Shown piece by piece: positions 17,727 through 27,614 of a stretch of DNA of 64,000 nucleotides. The stretch's first letter is position 1; each line of letters opens with the position of its first letter. The stretch is from Alkaliflexus imshenetskii DSM 15055. Its GTDB lineage: Bacteria; Bacteroidota; Bacteroidia; Bacteroidales; Marinilabiliaceae. The position numbers were made by a program, and so were the translations under genes. The DNA lies in the NCBI RefSeq assembly GCF_000517065.1, contig NZ_KI912105.1:3469958-3533957 (forward strand), in the 5' to 3' direction. The notes under the pieces were generated by a model that was not told where the DNA came from, did not search any database, and saw only the letters and a list, made by a program, of their open reading frames with translations.

Positions 17727-17939
17727 CACCACAGGTGTTTGGGGGGTGCAACATTTTCTGTTTTGTTAAAAAATCCAATTTAAACCAACACTCGGCTTTT
17801 CCCGGCATAAATAGTTCGGGGGGATTTTTTAATTTATTCTCCTGTTATTGAGAAAATAATCTACGAATATATCACATTGCCGCCAATGGTCAAAGTTTTT
17901 TAAAAAAAACCTTTAGACTAACGGTCTCGGTCTCTTTAC

Positions 17940-17947
17940 TATCTTTG
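17940..17947 (+). promoter_or_regulatory. Promoter -7 element TATCTTTG of trmD
   Basis: Matches TAnnTTTG, 15 bases before the trmD start codon, which implies a leader of fewer than ten bases. The -33 region is not clear. Confidence 0.55.
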
Positions 17948-17962
17948 TAACAAATTTGAATA

Positions 17963-18649
17963 ATGATGCGCATTGATATTCTGACTTTATTTCCCGATAT
18001 GTTTCAGGGGCCATTTAGCGAATCTATTATCCGCAGAGCTGTTGATCAAGGCTCAGTTGAAATATTTTTGCACGACATTAGGGATTATTCTGAAGATAAG
18101 CATAAAAAAGTGGATGATTATCCTTTTGGTGGCGGCGCTGGAATGGTGATGCAACCTGGCCCGATTGCAGCTCTTATGGATAAACTGATGGCAGAACGTG
18201 AGTATGATGATATCATCTATATGACACCTGACGGGCAACGCCATAGTCAGCATTTGGCCAATCAGCTCTCTCTGAAAACCAATCTGATAATTCTTTGCGG
18301 TCATTACAAAGGTGTTGATCAACGCATTCGTGATCACTATATCACATGCGAGGTGTCAATTGGCGATTATGTGCTCACAGGTGGTGAACTGGCAGCTGCA
18401 GTGGTGGTCGATTCGGTGGTGAGACTCATCCCAGGTGTTATCTCTGATGAAACATCGGCACTTACTGATTCTTTTCAGGATGGATTGCTTGCTCCGCCGG
18501 TTTATACACGCCCTGCCAATTTTCGCGGCTGGCAGGTGCCTGAGGTACTGCTATCCGGACACCAGGCCAAAATTGACCAGTGGCGCGAAGATATGGCCTG
18601 GCAGCGCACGCGCAAACTGCGTCCGGACCTGCTTTCCGATGAATCTTAG
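17963..18649 (+). CDS. trmD: tRNA (guanine-N1-)-methyltransferase
   Basis: 228 residues, normal for TrmD. It methylates G37 of tRNAs with a G36-G37 sequence, using S-adenosylmethionine bound in a trefoil knot. Seen: [10 protein letters not shown] at the N terminus, [16 protein letters not shown], the SAM-pocket segment [12 protein letters not shown], and [14 protein letters not shown]. The C-terminal tRNA-binding part has [20 protein letters not shown]. The start is ATG 17963 or the next ATG at 17966. It is a single-gene unit convergent with the nuclease gene at 18696; the 46 bases between them show no obvious terminator. Confidence 0.98.
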   Translation: MMRIDILTLFPDMFQGPFSESIIRRAVDQGSVEIFLHDIRDYSEDKHKKVDDYPFGGGAGMVMQPGPIAALMDKLMAEREYDDIIYMTPDGQRHSQHLANQLSLKTNLIILCGHYKGVDQRIRDHYITCEVSIGDYVLTGGELAAAVVVDSVVRLIPGVISDETSALTDSFQDGLLAPPVYTRPANFRGWQVPEVLLSGHQAKIDQWREDMAWQRTRKLRPDLLSDES

Positions 18650-18695
18650 AAAATGCTTTTTTGAAGCTGACGGTGCAATAAGTGCATCGATTTAA

Positions 18696-21560
18696 TTAAC
18701 TCTTAAGGCAGTTGGTGCTGTAGATGCAATATTTGCAACTGTCAGTATTGTCGGTTTGTGTAAAATCAATTTCTTTGTTAAATAGCTGAATGAGTGCTTC
18801 CTGAAGCATCTCTGCATACTGGTCTTCTACCGTGTGTAAAGTCAGTAGCTCTTTCTGTTTGTTTTCTTTCAGATAGATGTTACTGTCATAATTTTCCTTA
18901 AACAGTGTTTTCACTGTGATTACCCCAGGAATGATGGGCAATTTGTTGTCGGTTTGCTTTTTAACCATTGAATATAAGAGCGTTTGAAAGATGGCTTTAT
19001 ATTCTGCATGATCTTTCTGTGAGAATAGTTTGGCAATATCATCAATCTCTTTTTTGGCAGATCCTGTTTTGTAGTCAAGAATCCTTAAATATCCATCTTT
19101 CTCATCTGTTCGGTCAATGGTGCCGCCAATGTTTACGATGAGGCCATTGCCCAGATTAAAACGGCCGGATACTTTCTCTTCGAGAGCCAGAAGTTTGAAT
19201 GGTGCTGCCTCGGCCTCAACTTTTAGAAACCGGACAATATATTTGTGAATGATTTCATAGATAAGGGTGTTTTTTCCCTGTAAGTCATTGAATACGTTTG
19301 TTTTTTCCTTGACAAAGGGTATGTTTTCGGCAAACACGGAGTCCATAACTTCTTTTATGCGCGTTTTGTTGTTCGCAACTGTCTCAAGTTCTTGGCTTGT
19401 GATAGTTTGTCCAACGTAGGGTTTGTACAGGGCTTCCACAATTTGATGAAAGAGGTTGCCAAAGACCCGTGGATCAAGGTCTTCACTTATCTCTTCCGGC
19501 TCCTTTATGTTGGCAACATACCTGTAATAGAATTTTAGCGGACATTCCAGATAGATGCTTAGGGCACTTGGCGAGAGATCACGACCATCTGCTTGTGTCC
19601 ATTTCTCCAATATCTGCATCACCTGCTCATTCTTTGAGGCTTTCATTTCAGGTTGCTTCGGAATGGTGACAAGTTGCTGCATGGTTTCCATGGTTATTTT
19701 GCCCGGATACTCATAATAGAGTTGCTGCAAAAAACGACTCATCTCCGCTTCTTCAGTAAGCGATTTGGTTGTGGTATATATCAGTTTCACGTTTTTTGCT
19801 CTGTGAATAAGCCTGTAGAAGTAGTATGCAAAGATGGCATCCTGATTGTCGATGGTAGGAAGCCCATGCCCTTTACGAAGGTTAAAAGGAATGAACGAGT
19901 CGGGAGGAGAGGTTTTTGGAAAAACCCCTTCATTGAGACCGGTAATCACCAGATTGTCAAAATCGAGTGCTCTGGTTTCCAGAATTCCCATCACCTGAAG
20001 TCCACTCAACGGTTCGCCTCTGAATGGCACCGACTGCTGCATTGCCATACGTTTAAACAGCATTTGCCATGTGTCTGGCGATGGTTCCTGCTTCAGTTCT
20101 GATAGGATGTCTGACAACCGCTTTAGGCTTGTGTAAAGAAAATATACGAACTCTCTTTCCACCTCTGTACCCTCTTTTTTTTCCAGCTGTTTATAAATCA
20201 ACATCAGTAAGTTGTTCAGGTATCCCGTTAGGGCGCCGGCACTTTCAATTTTTATGAAAATGGAGGCCAGTAATGGTGAACCGGTTAACCTGTGACCTTC
20301 GACAAACAGATGGTTGGAAGCAATAAGCTCGCGCAAAAGTTCGGCATTCTCTCCTTCCAGAATCGCTTCCATATACTGATGCCGCAACACTTCGAGCACG
20401 TTACGGTGATAAAACCATGTTTTTCCTTCCCGCGTAACACGTGTTGTTTTCTGCATTGCCAGAAGATTTTCAACCAGTGCAAAGGCGGGTGTGTTTTTCA
20501 GCGGAAAACCGAGTGTGATGTTTATGGATTGGTAAGCGTCCGGAATGGAGTGCATGGTTGGCATCAGTTGTTGCTCATCGGCCAGTACGAGGGCTGTTTT
20601 TTCCGGCTCTTCATTCCTTTGACTGATCTGTTTTAAACAGTCGTGTGCAATTTGCGCCTGCACAAGGTCATTGGCTGCAGCGGCAATGGTGATGTCGGGA
20701 AAACTCTTTGGCAGTGGGGCTTTCCAGTTTTTCAGCTCAGGGAAATCATTCAGGTTGGCCTTTATAAATCGGGTGGCTTCATGTTGTACATGCTGAAGAC
20801 TTGATTCTTTGTTTAATATCCATTGAGGGTAATCCCAGTAAAAATCTGCTTTCCCTTGTATATTTAGATAGTTGAAAATGACTTTTTCACAACTGTTAAG
20901 TGCATTAAAGCCTGCAAAAATAGTTCTCTTATATGGTGTTGCCAGTGCCCGATCTGTTCTGGTTTTTTCGGCTACACGCCTTAATACCATTCCACTGTAT
21001 GCAATACCCTGTGCATCAAGTTTATGTCGAAAATCTTCATATAGCGTATAAAGTTTTTCCCAAACGGCCAGAAATTGCTCTTGCTGTCTGGAGAGCCGTT
21101 CCGGATCAAAACTGCTCCAAAAGAGCTGGATGGCCTTAACTTGTTCAGGTTGCAAATGTTGGTAATCTATATCGAGTGCTTTAATGGCAGCCAAATTGGC
21201 AAAAACCTGATTTGGATCGGCCAGATACTTATCGATGTCGTTAAAATCGCTCAGTAACATCTCACCCATTGGCAAAAACTCATCAATCGAAATATTCGAT
21301 TGCATAACCTTTTGATAACTAAGGTGGAGGTTGAATAACAAAGTGATGGGGTCGGCCACAGGGGTTGAGTCTATCTCTTCGAAAAATTCATTTATGGTTA
21401 TTACCTTTGGCGCCCAAACTGCCTTTGGCGTTTTTTCCGAAAGATATTTATTGAAAAACAGACCTGCACGTCGGCTTGGAAAAACAAAACAAAATTCGTC
21501 TATTTCTGTTAAATGATATTGAATGTGATGTTCTGCCAGTTGTTCCAGAAAAGTTTGCAT
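18696..21560 (-). CDS. AddB-like PD-(D/E)XK nuclease with a probable iron-sulfur staple
   Basis: About 954 residues from the ATG at 21560; a GTG at 21569 adds three. The N-terminal two thirds are an inactive-helicase-like region (FVFPSRRAGLFFNKYLSE at the start, then ITGLNEGVFP in the middle). The C-terminal third is a RecB-type nuclease domain: LSPSALSIYLECPLKFYYRY and the catalytic LRILDYKTGSAKK. The Cys in LECPLKF plus C942, C945 and C951 (C-x2-C-x5-C at the very end) form the pattern that holds a 4Fe-4S cluster in AddB and Cas4-like nucleases. It should act in recombinational repair of double-strand breaks with an AddA-type helicase. No helicase gene is adjacent here: the neighbours are trmD and the divergent sucA. 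Confidence 0.85.
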   Translation of the reverse strand: MQTFLEQLAEHHIQYHLTEIDEFCFVFPSRRAGLFFNKYLSEKTPKAVWAPKVITINEFFEEIDSTPVADPITLLFNLHLSYQKVMQSNISIDEFLPMGEMLLSDFNDIDKYLADPNQVFANLAAIKALDIDYQHLQPEQVKAIQLFWSSFDPERLSRQQEQFLAVWEKLYTLYEDFRHKLDAQGIAYSGMVLRRVAEKTRTDRALATPYKRTIFAGFNALNSCEKVIFNYLNIQGKADFYWDYPQWILNKESSLQHVQHEATRFIKANLNDFPELKNWKAPLPKSFPDITIAAAANDLVQAQIAHDCLKQISQRNEEPEKTALVLADEQQLMPTMHSIPDAYQSINITLGFPLKNTPAFALVENLLAMQKTTRVTREGKTWFYHRNVLEVLRHQYMEAILEGENAELLRELIASNHLFVEGHRLTGSPLLASIFIKIESAGALTGYLNNLLMLIYKQLEKKEGTEVEREFVYFLYTSLKRLSDILSELKQEPSPDTWQMLFKRMAMQQSVPFRGEPLSGLQVMGILETRALDFDNLVITGLNEGVFPKTSPPDSFIPFNLRKGHGLPTIDNQDAIFAYYFYRLIHRAKNVKLIYTTTKSLTEEAEMSRFLQQLYYEYPGKITMETMQQLVTIPKQPEMKASKNEQVMQILEKWTQADGRDLSPSALSIYLECPLKFYYRYVANIKEPEEISEDLDPRVFGNLFHQIVEALYKPYVGQTITSQELETVANNKTRIKEVMDSVFAENIPFVKEKTNVFNDLQGKNTLIYEIIHKYIVRFLKVEAEAAPFKLLALEEKVSGRFNLGNGLIVNIGGTIDRTDEKDGYLRILDYKTGSAKKEIDDIAKLFSQKDHAEYKAIFQTLLYSMVKKQTDNKLPIIPGVITVKTLFKENYDSNIYLKENKQKELLTLHTVEDQYAEMLQEALIQLFNKEIDFTQTDNTDSCKYCIYSTNCLKS

Positions 21561-21661
21561 TATTTTCACGAAATTAGTGTGACGTTCAAAGATAGTTTAA
21601 AGTTCCAGGATATGTGAATATCCGAAAATTATATCAAATCAGCATCAGACAAATAAGCGAT

Positions 21662-24481
21662 ATGGATGATTTCTCATTTTTAAGCAATAGCGAACCGCAG
21701 GCAATTGAAGAACTGTACAATCAATACAAAAAGGACCCATCGTCGGTTGATTCAGGGTATGCTACCTTTTTTAAAGGTTTTGATTTTGCGCTTGAAAATT
21801 TTCAACCATTACCCGAGCAGGTAATCAGCAAGGAGTTTAATGTAATCAACCTCATTCACGGTTACCGGCAGCGTGGCCATCTTTTCACTAAAACAAATCC
21901 GGTAAGGGCTAGGCGTCAGTATTTTCCGACACTGGATTTGGAAAATTTTGGCTTGTCAGAAGCTGAACTGGATACGGTCTTTCAGGCCGGTAGTCAGATA
22001 GGAATTGGCCCGGCACCACTACGCGATATCGTTAAGCACTTGCAGGATACTTATTGCTTATCGGTAGGTGTGGAGTATCTTTATGTTCGGCGCCCCGAGG
22101 TTGTTAGCTGGCTAAGAGACAGGATGGAACCCGTGCGTAACCTTCCGGCTTATGATTCTGCCAAAAAACTGGAGATATTTCGTCAACTTAAGCGTGCCGT
22201 AGGTTTTGAAGACTTTGTACATAAAAAATTTGTGGGTCAGAAACGGTTCTCTCTTGAAGGCTCCGAAGGTCTTATTCCCGGTTTGATGGCGCTTATTCAG
22301 AAAGGCGCTGAAATGGGCGTGGATGAGTTTGTGATGGGAATGGCGCACCGTGGCAGGCTAAACGTGCTTACCAATATTCTGGGCAAACCATATCGCAAGG
22401 TGTTTAAAGAGTTTGTGGCCGATGAGTATGATGACAATGTTTCACTCGGTGATGTGAAATACCACCTTGGGTACGACAATTATATTGATACAAAATCCGG
22501 TAAAAAAGTGAGGCTGTGCCTATTGCCAAACCCATCGCATCTGGAAGCTGTTACACCGGTGGCAATCGGCCTGACTCGCGCACGCGTGGATCATGCCTAC
22601 AACAGCAATTTTAACAAAGTTGTGCCTGTAATCATACACGGTGATGCGGCTATTGCTGCGCAGGGTGTGGTGTATGAAGTGGTTCAAATGGCCAAGTTGC
22701 CGGGCTATCAGACCGGCGGTACCATCCATGTGGTGGTGAACAACCAGGTTGGCTTTACCACCAATTATCTCGAAGCCCGTTCAAGTACCTATTGCACCGA
22801 TGTTGGAAAGGTTACCAATAATCCTGTATTTCACGTCAATGGTGACGATGCAGAGGCTGTGGTGTATGTTTTTGAGCTGGCGCTCGAGTATCGGCAACGG
22901 TTCAATACCGATGTCTTTATTGATATTCTATCTTACAGGAAATATGGGCACAACGAGGGCGATGAGCCCCGTTTCACACAGCCAACACTTTATAAGGCCA
23001 TCGCTTTGCATCCAAACCCACGCGACCTTTATGCACGTCAGCTTATTGCGCAAGATGTATTTAATCAGTCAGATTTCCAGCGACTTATTGATGATTTTAA
23101 CAATCATCTTGAAAAAGAGTATGATGCATCGGGAGAAATAGATAAAATGTCAATTGCCCGGTTCATGCCCGATTTGTGGGATAATTTCCGTTACCCAAAG
23201 CGCACCGATTTTGATCTGCCGGTATCTACGGGTGTTTCAATCGAAATATTGACAGATTTGTGCAATAAATTGAGTCATCTTCCCGATGACAAGCCTTTCT
23301 TTCCTAAAGTACAAAAAATTCTGGAGGACAGGAAAAAGGCCTTTACTGCCGGAAAAGTGGATTGGGCCATGGCCGAACTTCTGGCTTATGCCACCCTTGT
23401 CAACGAGGGCAATCCGGTGCGTTTAAGTGGCCAGGATGCCGAACGGGGTACATTTGCACATCGCCATGCCAGTTTTACCGTGGAGGATATGAATGAGCGC
23501 TACACGCCAATGAAGCATCTCGACGACAATCCGCTCTCTTTCAATGTATTCAATTCGCCATTGTCCGAGTATGGTGTGATGGGCTTTGAATATGGTTACG
23601 CTCTTGGTGTGCCTGAAGGATTAACTATATGGGAGGCGCAGTTTGGTGATTTTTACAATGTAGCTCAGGTTATTGTTGACCAGTATATAAGTTCGGCAGA
23701 GGAGAAATGGGGCTTGATGAATGGCCTTGTGTTGTTTTTGCCGCACGGTTTCGAAGGGCAGGGGCCTGAACACTCCAGTTCACGAATAGAACGGTTCTTA
23801 TCTCTTGCTGCGCGAAACAACATGCAGGTGTTAAACTTTACGACTCCCGGCAACTTGTTTCATGCATTGCGCCGTCAGGTGAAACGTGATTTCAGAGTAC
23901 CTATGGTGGTGTTTACGCCCAAAAGTTTGTTAAGACATCCCAAATGTGTTTCTTCGTTGAGTGAACTGGAGAAGGGGGTATTCAAACCTGTAATAGATGA
24001 TGCCAATGTGGATGCTGCTTTAGTTACCCGTGTGGTGCTATGCTCCGGGAAGGTTTATTACGATTTGTTGGCTCGAAAAGAGGAGTTGGATGCCAAAGAT
24101 GTTGCGCTGGTAAGAATAGAGCAATTGCATCCATTCCCAGCCCAAGAGGTGGAGGCAATTTTAAAGAACTATCCCAAGGCGCTTTTAACGCTTTGGGTGC
24201 AGGAGGAGCCGGTGAATATGGGCGCCTGGAACTACATTCGGAGCATGATGGATAATCACCAGCTTGTGCCGGTTGCACGTATCGCAAGTGCAAGCCCTGC
24301 TACCGGTCTCACCGGCCTTCACAATATAGGACAAAACGAAATCATCAACAAGGTCTTTAAAAAGTGTCATTGCGAACTTAAGCTGCCCTACTGTAGTCTT
24401 AACTGCATGGAGGGAAAGACCAGAGAAGAGATACTTAAAGCTCATAACTATTTTGTTGAAACCTCCCGTTTCTCAATATAA
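21662..24481 (+). CDS. sucA: 2-oxoglutarate dehydrogenase E1 component
   Basis: About 939 residues from the ATG at 21662 (MDDFSFLSNSEPQAIEELY), typical of the family; an upstream in-frame GTG at 21614 adds 16 residues that do not look like the family N terminus. It decarboxylates 2-oxoglutarate with thiamine diphosphate in the TCA cycle. Seen: the VMGMAHRGRLNVLTNILGKP segment, HGDAAIAAQGVVYEV, NNQVGFTT, and the C-terminal transketolase-like part with WEAQFGDFYNVAQ and LFLPHGFEGQGPEHSSSR by position about 710. It is followed after 68 bases by sucB, its E2 partner. An E3 (lipoamide dehydrogenase) gene is not in the window. Confidence 0.97.
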   Translation: MDDFSFLSNSEPQAIEELYNQYKKDPSSVDSGYATFFKGFDFALENFQPLPEQVISKEFNVINLIHGYRQRGHLFTKTNPVRARRQYFPTLDLENFGLSEAELDTVFQAGSQIGIGPAPLRDIVKHLQDTYCLSVGVEYLYVRRPEVVSWLRDRMEPVRNLPAYDSAKKLEIFRQLKRAVGFEDFVHKKFVGQKRFSLEGSEGLIPGLMALIQKGAEMGVDEFVMGMAHRGRLNVLTNILGKPYRKVFKEFVADEYDDNVSLGDVKYHLGYDNYIDTKSGKKVRLCLLPNPSHLEAVTPVAIGLTRARVDHAYNSNFNKVVPVIIHGDAAIAAQGVVYEVVQMAKLPGYQTGGTIHVVVNNQVGFTTNYLEARSSTYCTDVGKVTNNPVFHVNGDDAEAVVYVFELALEYRQRFNTDVFIDILSYRKYGHNEGDEPRFTQPTLYKAIALHPNPRDLYARQLIAQDVFNQSDFQRLIDDFNNHLEKEYDASGEIDKMSIARFMPDLWDNFRYPKRTDFDLPVSTGVSIEILTDLCNKLSHLPDDKPFFPKVQKILEDRKKAFTAGKVDWAMAELLAYATLVNEGNPVRLSGQDAERGTFAHRHASFTVEDMNERYTPMKHLDDNPLSFNVFNSPLSEYGVMGFEYGYALGVPEGLTIWEAQFGDFYNVAQVIVDQYISSAEEKWGLMNGLVLFLPHGFEGQGPEHSSSRIERFLSLAARNNMQVLNFTTPGNLFHALRRQVKRDFRVPMVVFTPKSLLRHPKCVSSLSELEKGVFKPVIDDANVDAALVTRVVLCSGKVYYDLLARKEELDAKDVALVRIEQLHPFPAQEVEAILKNYPKALLTLWVQEEPVNMGAWNYIRSMMDNHQLVPVARIASASPATGLTGLHNIGQNEIINKVFKKCHCELKLPYCSLNCMEGKTREEILKAHNYFVETSRFSI

Positions 24482-24549
24482 TAAGGATGCATAGAATAAA
24501 GTTTTCGATGCTCATACTTGCAACCAAAACAATAGAATAACATACTGAT

Positions 24550-25812
24550 ATGGTTATAGATGTAAAGGTGCCCACGCCGGGGGAATCAATTGCAGAAGTG
24601 GAAGTTGCCGTTTGGCATGTGTCAAGTGGCGATTTGGTAAGGAAAAATCAGGAATTGGCTGACATTGAGTCTGATAAGGCTACGCTCTCTCTCACAGCGC
24701 CCGAATCGGGCAAAATAGAAATCTTAGTTGAAGCCGGCACAACGGTTAAGGTCAATTCTATCGCTTGTCGCATCGATGGTTCGGTGGCCGTACCTGAGCA
24801 AAGCCCTGCGCCTGATGCTGGGTTAACCGCTGCCAATACCAATGTAGAGGCAAAAGCAACTGAGGATGTGAAGCCCTCTTCCGAACCTGAAAAAGCCACC
24901 GATGAATCAAAGGTAAAGCATCCTGATATAAAAGTTACCCCTTTGGCACGCGAGAAGATGGATGCTGAGAATATCCAGATGGATGAGCTGTTGGCTGGTC
25001 TGCGCAAGCTTACCTCTAAAGATGTGGATGCCTATCTCGAGTGGCAAAAATCCGGTACCAATGGCGACAGTGCTGGCTCAAACCGTGAGATGAATCGTTC
25101 ACGAATGTCGCAGTTGCGAAAACAGCTAAGTAAGAGGTTGGTGCAAGTGAAGAATGAGACGGCCATGCTAACCACTTTCAATGAAGTGGATATGTCTGCA
25201 CTCATGAACTTAAGGCGTAAATATCAGGATGAATTTGTGAAAAAATACGGCTTTAAGATAGGGCTGATTTCGTTTTTTCTTAAAGCTGCGGCCAATGCAC
25301 TGAAGTTGCATCCAATGGTTAACAGTATGATTGATGGTGATGAAATTCTATCACCGGGCTACATCGACATATCGGTTGCGGTGCAATCACCCAAAGGATT
25401 AATGGTGCCTGTGATACGCAATGTGGACAAGTTGTCGCTGCCTCAGATTGAGTTGGAAATGCAGCAAATGGCAGAGAAAGCCAAGGCAGGAAAAATCTCT
25501 CTGGAGGAGATGACCGGCGGTACCTTCACCTTAACCAATGGAGGGGTGTTTGGCTCAATGCTTTCAACACCGCTGATTAATCCTCCGCAGTCAGCTATTA
25601 TTGGCATGCACAATATCACTGATCGCCCCGTGGCTATTAACGGAAAAGTAGAAATCCGTCCGATGATGTATGTGGCTCTAAGCTATGACCATCGACTTAT
25701 TGATGGCAAGGATTCGGTTGGCTTTCTACTGGATGTGAAGCGGATGATAGAGAATCCTGCTTCGCTCTTATCTGGTGGAAAAAATCCCGATAAATTGCTC
25801 TTGGGATTGTAG
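24550..25812 (+). CDS. sucB: Dihydrolipoamide succinyltransferase (E2)
   Basis: 420 residues. The N-terminal lipoyl domain carries the lipoylated lysine in ESDKATLS (about residue 44). An Ala/Glu/Pro-rich linker (about 80-125) follows, then a peripheral subunit-binding domain ([14 protein letters not shown], about 135-170). The catalytic acyltransferase domain comes last, with [16 protein letters not shown] (His and Asp of the active site) and [16 protein letters not shown]. It transfers succinyl groups from lipoamide to CoA in the 2-oxoglutarate dehydrogenase complex. The order sucA-sucB supports a shared transcript, which ends at the hairpin 25832-25871. Confidence 0.97.
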   Translation: MVIDVKVPTPGESIAEVEVAVWHVSSGDLVRKNQELADIESDKATLSLTAPESGKIEILVEAGTTVKVNSIACRIDGSVAVPEQSPAPDAGLTAANTNVEAKATEDVKPSSEPEKATDESKVKHPDIKVTPLAREKMDAENIQMDELLAGLRKLTSKDVDAYLEWQKSGTNGDSAGSNREMNRSRMSQLRKQLSKRLVQVKNETAMLTTFNEVDMSALMNLRRKYQDEFVKKYGFKIGLISFFLKAAANALKLHPMVNSMIDGDEILSPGYIDISVAVQSPKGLMVPVIRNVDKLSLPQIELEMQQMAEKAKAGKISLEEMTGGTFTLTNGGVFGSMLSTPLINPPQSAIIGMHNITDRPVAINGKVEIRPMMYVALSYDHRLIDGKDSVGFLLDVKRMIENPASLLSGGKNPDKLLLGL

Positions 25813-25831
25813 GCAATAATTTGAATGATAA

Positions 25832-25871
25832 AAACCGGGCTTTGAAAATTAAGCGTTTCAAAGTCCGGTTT
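25832..25871. terminator. Bidirectional terminator between sucB and the DUF4293 gene
   Basis: A 16-bp stem (25832-25847 with 25856-25871) containing one G-T pair and an 8-base loop, followed by AATTTTTTC on the plus strand; an A-tract lies on the other side. Confidence 0.85.
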
Positions 25872-25892
25872 AATTTTTTCTCGGAGCCGTTG

Positions 25893-26357
25893 TTACCTGA
25901 TTCTGTCTAAACTGCGAACCAATGCTTCATCTTTTCCAATTGCGCGTATTGCTAAAAATACCAAAACCATTGAAACAAGAGGAGCTACGAGTGGCCAGTT
26001 AAATGAGAGTTCTGCGTTCAACTCGCTGGCGGCCATCTTTCCAAAGAAAAAAATCATGACCGACAAACCCAGAAGCAAGCCCATATTTAAGCCACACAGC
26101 CGTATTTGCAGCAATCTCTTTTTATAAAGAAAGATTGACACAGCCGTTACCAAAACGGTAACTATCAAAAGCATGTTCAATGCCAGCGCAGGCATAGCTA
26201 CTTGCACTATATCTTCGGCGCCTGTGAGTACTATTCCCTTATTGGTTAATGTGTATAGCGAATCGGCAGTGGCCAACTGAGCCAGATCCAGAAAGAACAG
26301 ACTGCCCGTTAAAATAAGGGCACACAGCAAAAACAATGATTGGATTCTTTGTATCAT
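25893..26357 (-). CDS. DUF4293 family membrane protein
   Basis: About 154 residues from the ATG at 26355-26357 (MIQRIQSLFLLCALILTG); the longer reading from 26390 adds 11 residues, and the shorter start matches the usual N terminus MIQRIQ of this family. Four hydrophobic segments (about residues 5-25, 55-80, 90-110 and 120-140) indicate a small inner-membrane protein. DUF4293 is confined largely to Bacteroidota and has no assigned role. It is a single gene convergent with sucB. Confidence 0.85.
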   Translation of the reverse strand: MIQRIQSLFLLCALILTGSLFFLDLAQLATADSLYTLTNKGIVLTGAEDIVQVAMPALALNMLLIVTVLVTAVSIFLYKKRLLQIRLCGLNMGLLLGLSVMIFFFGKMAASELNAELSFNWPLVAPLVSMVLVFLAIRAIGKDEALVRSLDRIR

Positions 26358-26631
26358 GATCTTTTTTTTGCCAAAATTAGTAAGATTCATCTAATATGAA
26401 GGAATTAATCTACTCTTTGCGCACCATAATCTGAAAGTTTTATTCCTTTGCCTGCAGTTTCTCTGCCAACTACCTAAAATTAGGTGTAGATTGGCATTCA
26501 GTGTTTATTATTTAAATAATTTTACCTGTTAAATAAATTCAGAACACTGAGTTAACCCAATATTAACAGGGTGTTGATAAGAATTTTATTGGTAATTCGT
26601 ATTTTTTTTATTAATTTGATAGTTACTAAAA

Positions 26632-27516
26632 ATGATTAGTATGAGTAGGATAGCTGATTCCGAATTGATCATAAATGCTGACGGAAGCGTTTTTCATCTT
26701 CATATCAAACCAGGTCAACTTGCCAAAAAAGTTATTTTGGTAGGCGATCCGGGGCGGGTTGATACGGTTGCCGGTTTTTTTGATGGTGTTGACCATCAGG
26801 GAGCTAATCGTGAGTTTCTATGGAAAACCGGAAGATTCAGCGGTACGGAGGTCACAGTTTTGTCATCGGGAATAGGCACTGATAACATTGATATTGTATT
26901 AAACGAGCTGGATGCTCTGGTAAATGTTGATTTTGACTCACGGATGCCTAAATCGTCGCATACTTCACTTGAGATTGTGCGAATTGGCACATCTGGCTCC
27001 CTTCAAAAGGATTTGCCCGTGGATAGCTGGCTCCTGAGTCAAAAAGCAATTGGTTTCGATGGGTTATTGAATTTTTACGATGGACGAGGTGAGGTGTGTG
27101 ACCTGCCTTTTGAATCTGAGTTTGTAAAATATACCGGTTGGAAACACGAATTGCCTGCCCCATATACCGTCAATGCTGACAACTATTTATTGGAACGCCT
27201 CAACAGCGAGAAAGTAGTCAAAGGTGTTACTATTTCAGCACCCGGATTCTATGGCCCGCAGGGACGAATCATTCGACTTCCACTGTCAATGCCCGGAATA
27301 AACGATAGAATATCGGAATTCAGGTTTAATAATCTGCGAGTTACGAATTATGAAATGGAGTGCTCTGCAATTTACGGACTCTCGGCATTGCTAGGGCACA
27401 AAGCAGCCACTGTTTGTGCCATAATTGCAAACCGAATGGCTGGTGAATACAGTAAAGATTATAAAAAAGTAGTGAAGGAACTTATTGAATATGTGCTGAC
27501 CGCACTTACTAAGTAG
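26632..27516 (+). CDS. Nucleoside phosphorylase (uridine/purine phosphorylase family)
   Basis: 294 residues, slightly longer than E. coli Udp (253). It cleaves the N-glycosidic bond of a nucleoside with phosphate. Seen: VILVGDPGRVD (phosphate-binding loop, about residues 36-46), LSSGIGTDNIDIVLNEL, the strand IVRIGTSGSLQ, and the signature NYEMECSAIYGLSALLGH (EME motif contacting ribose). The base specificity cannot be fixed from these motifs; uridine phosphorylase is the usual annotation for this subgroup. The start is ATG 26632 or 26641. It stands alone; the upstream 240 bases are AT-rich. Confidence 0.88.
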   Translation: MISMSRIADSELIINADGSVFHLHIKPGQLAKKVILVGDPGRVDTVAGFFDGVDHQGANREFLWKTGRFSGTEVTVLSSGIGTDNIDIVLNELDALVNVDFDSRMPKSSHTSLEIVRIGTSGSLQKDLPVDSWLLSQKAIGFDGLLNFYDGRGEVCDLPFESEFVKYTGWKHELPAPYTVNADNYLLERLNSEKVVKGVTISAPGFYGPQGRIIRLPLSMPGINDRISEFRFNNLRVTNYEMECSAIYGLSALLGHKAATVCAIIANRMAGEYSKDYKKVVKELIEYVLTALTK

Positions 27517-27614
27517 GTGGGTTGGGAAATTTTTGGGGCTAATTGGAACTGAAAGTCTGAGGGTTTGATATATATATATGTGTTTCTGTTGATTTAATCC
27601 GATACTAAGCTTGT

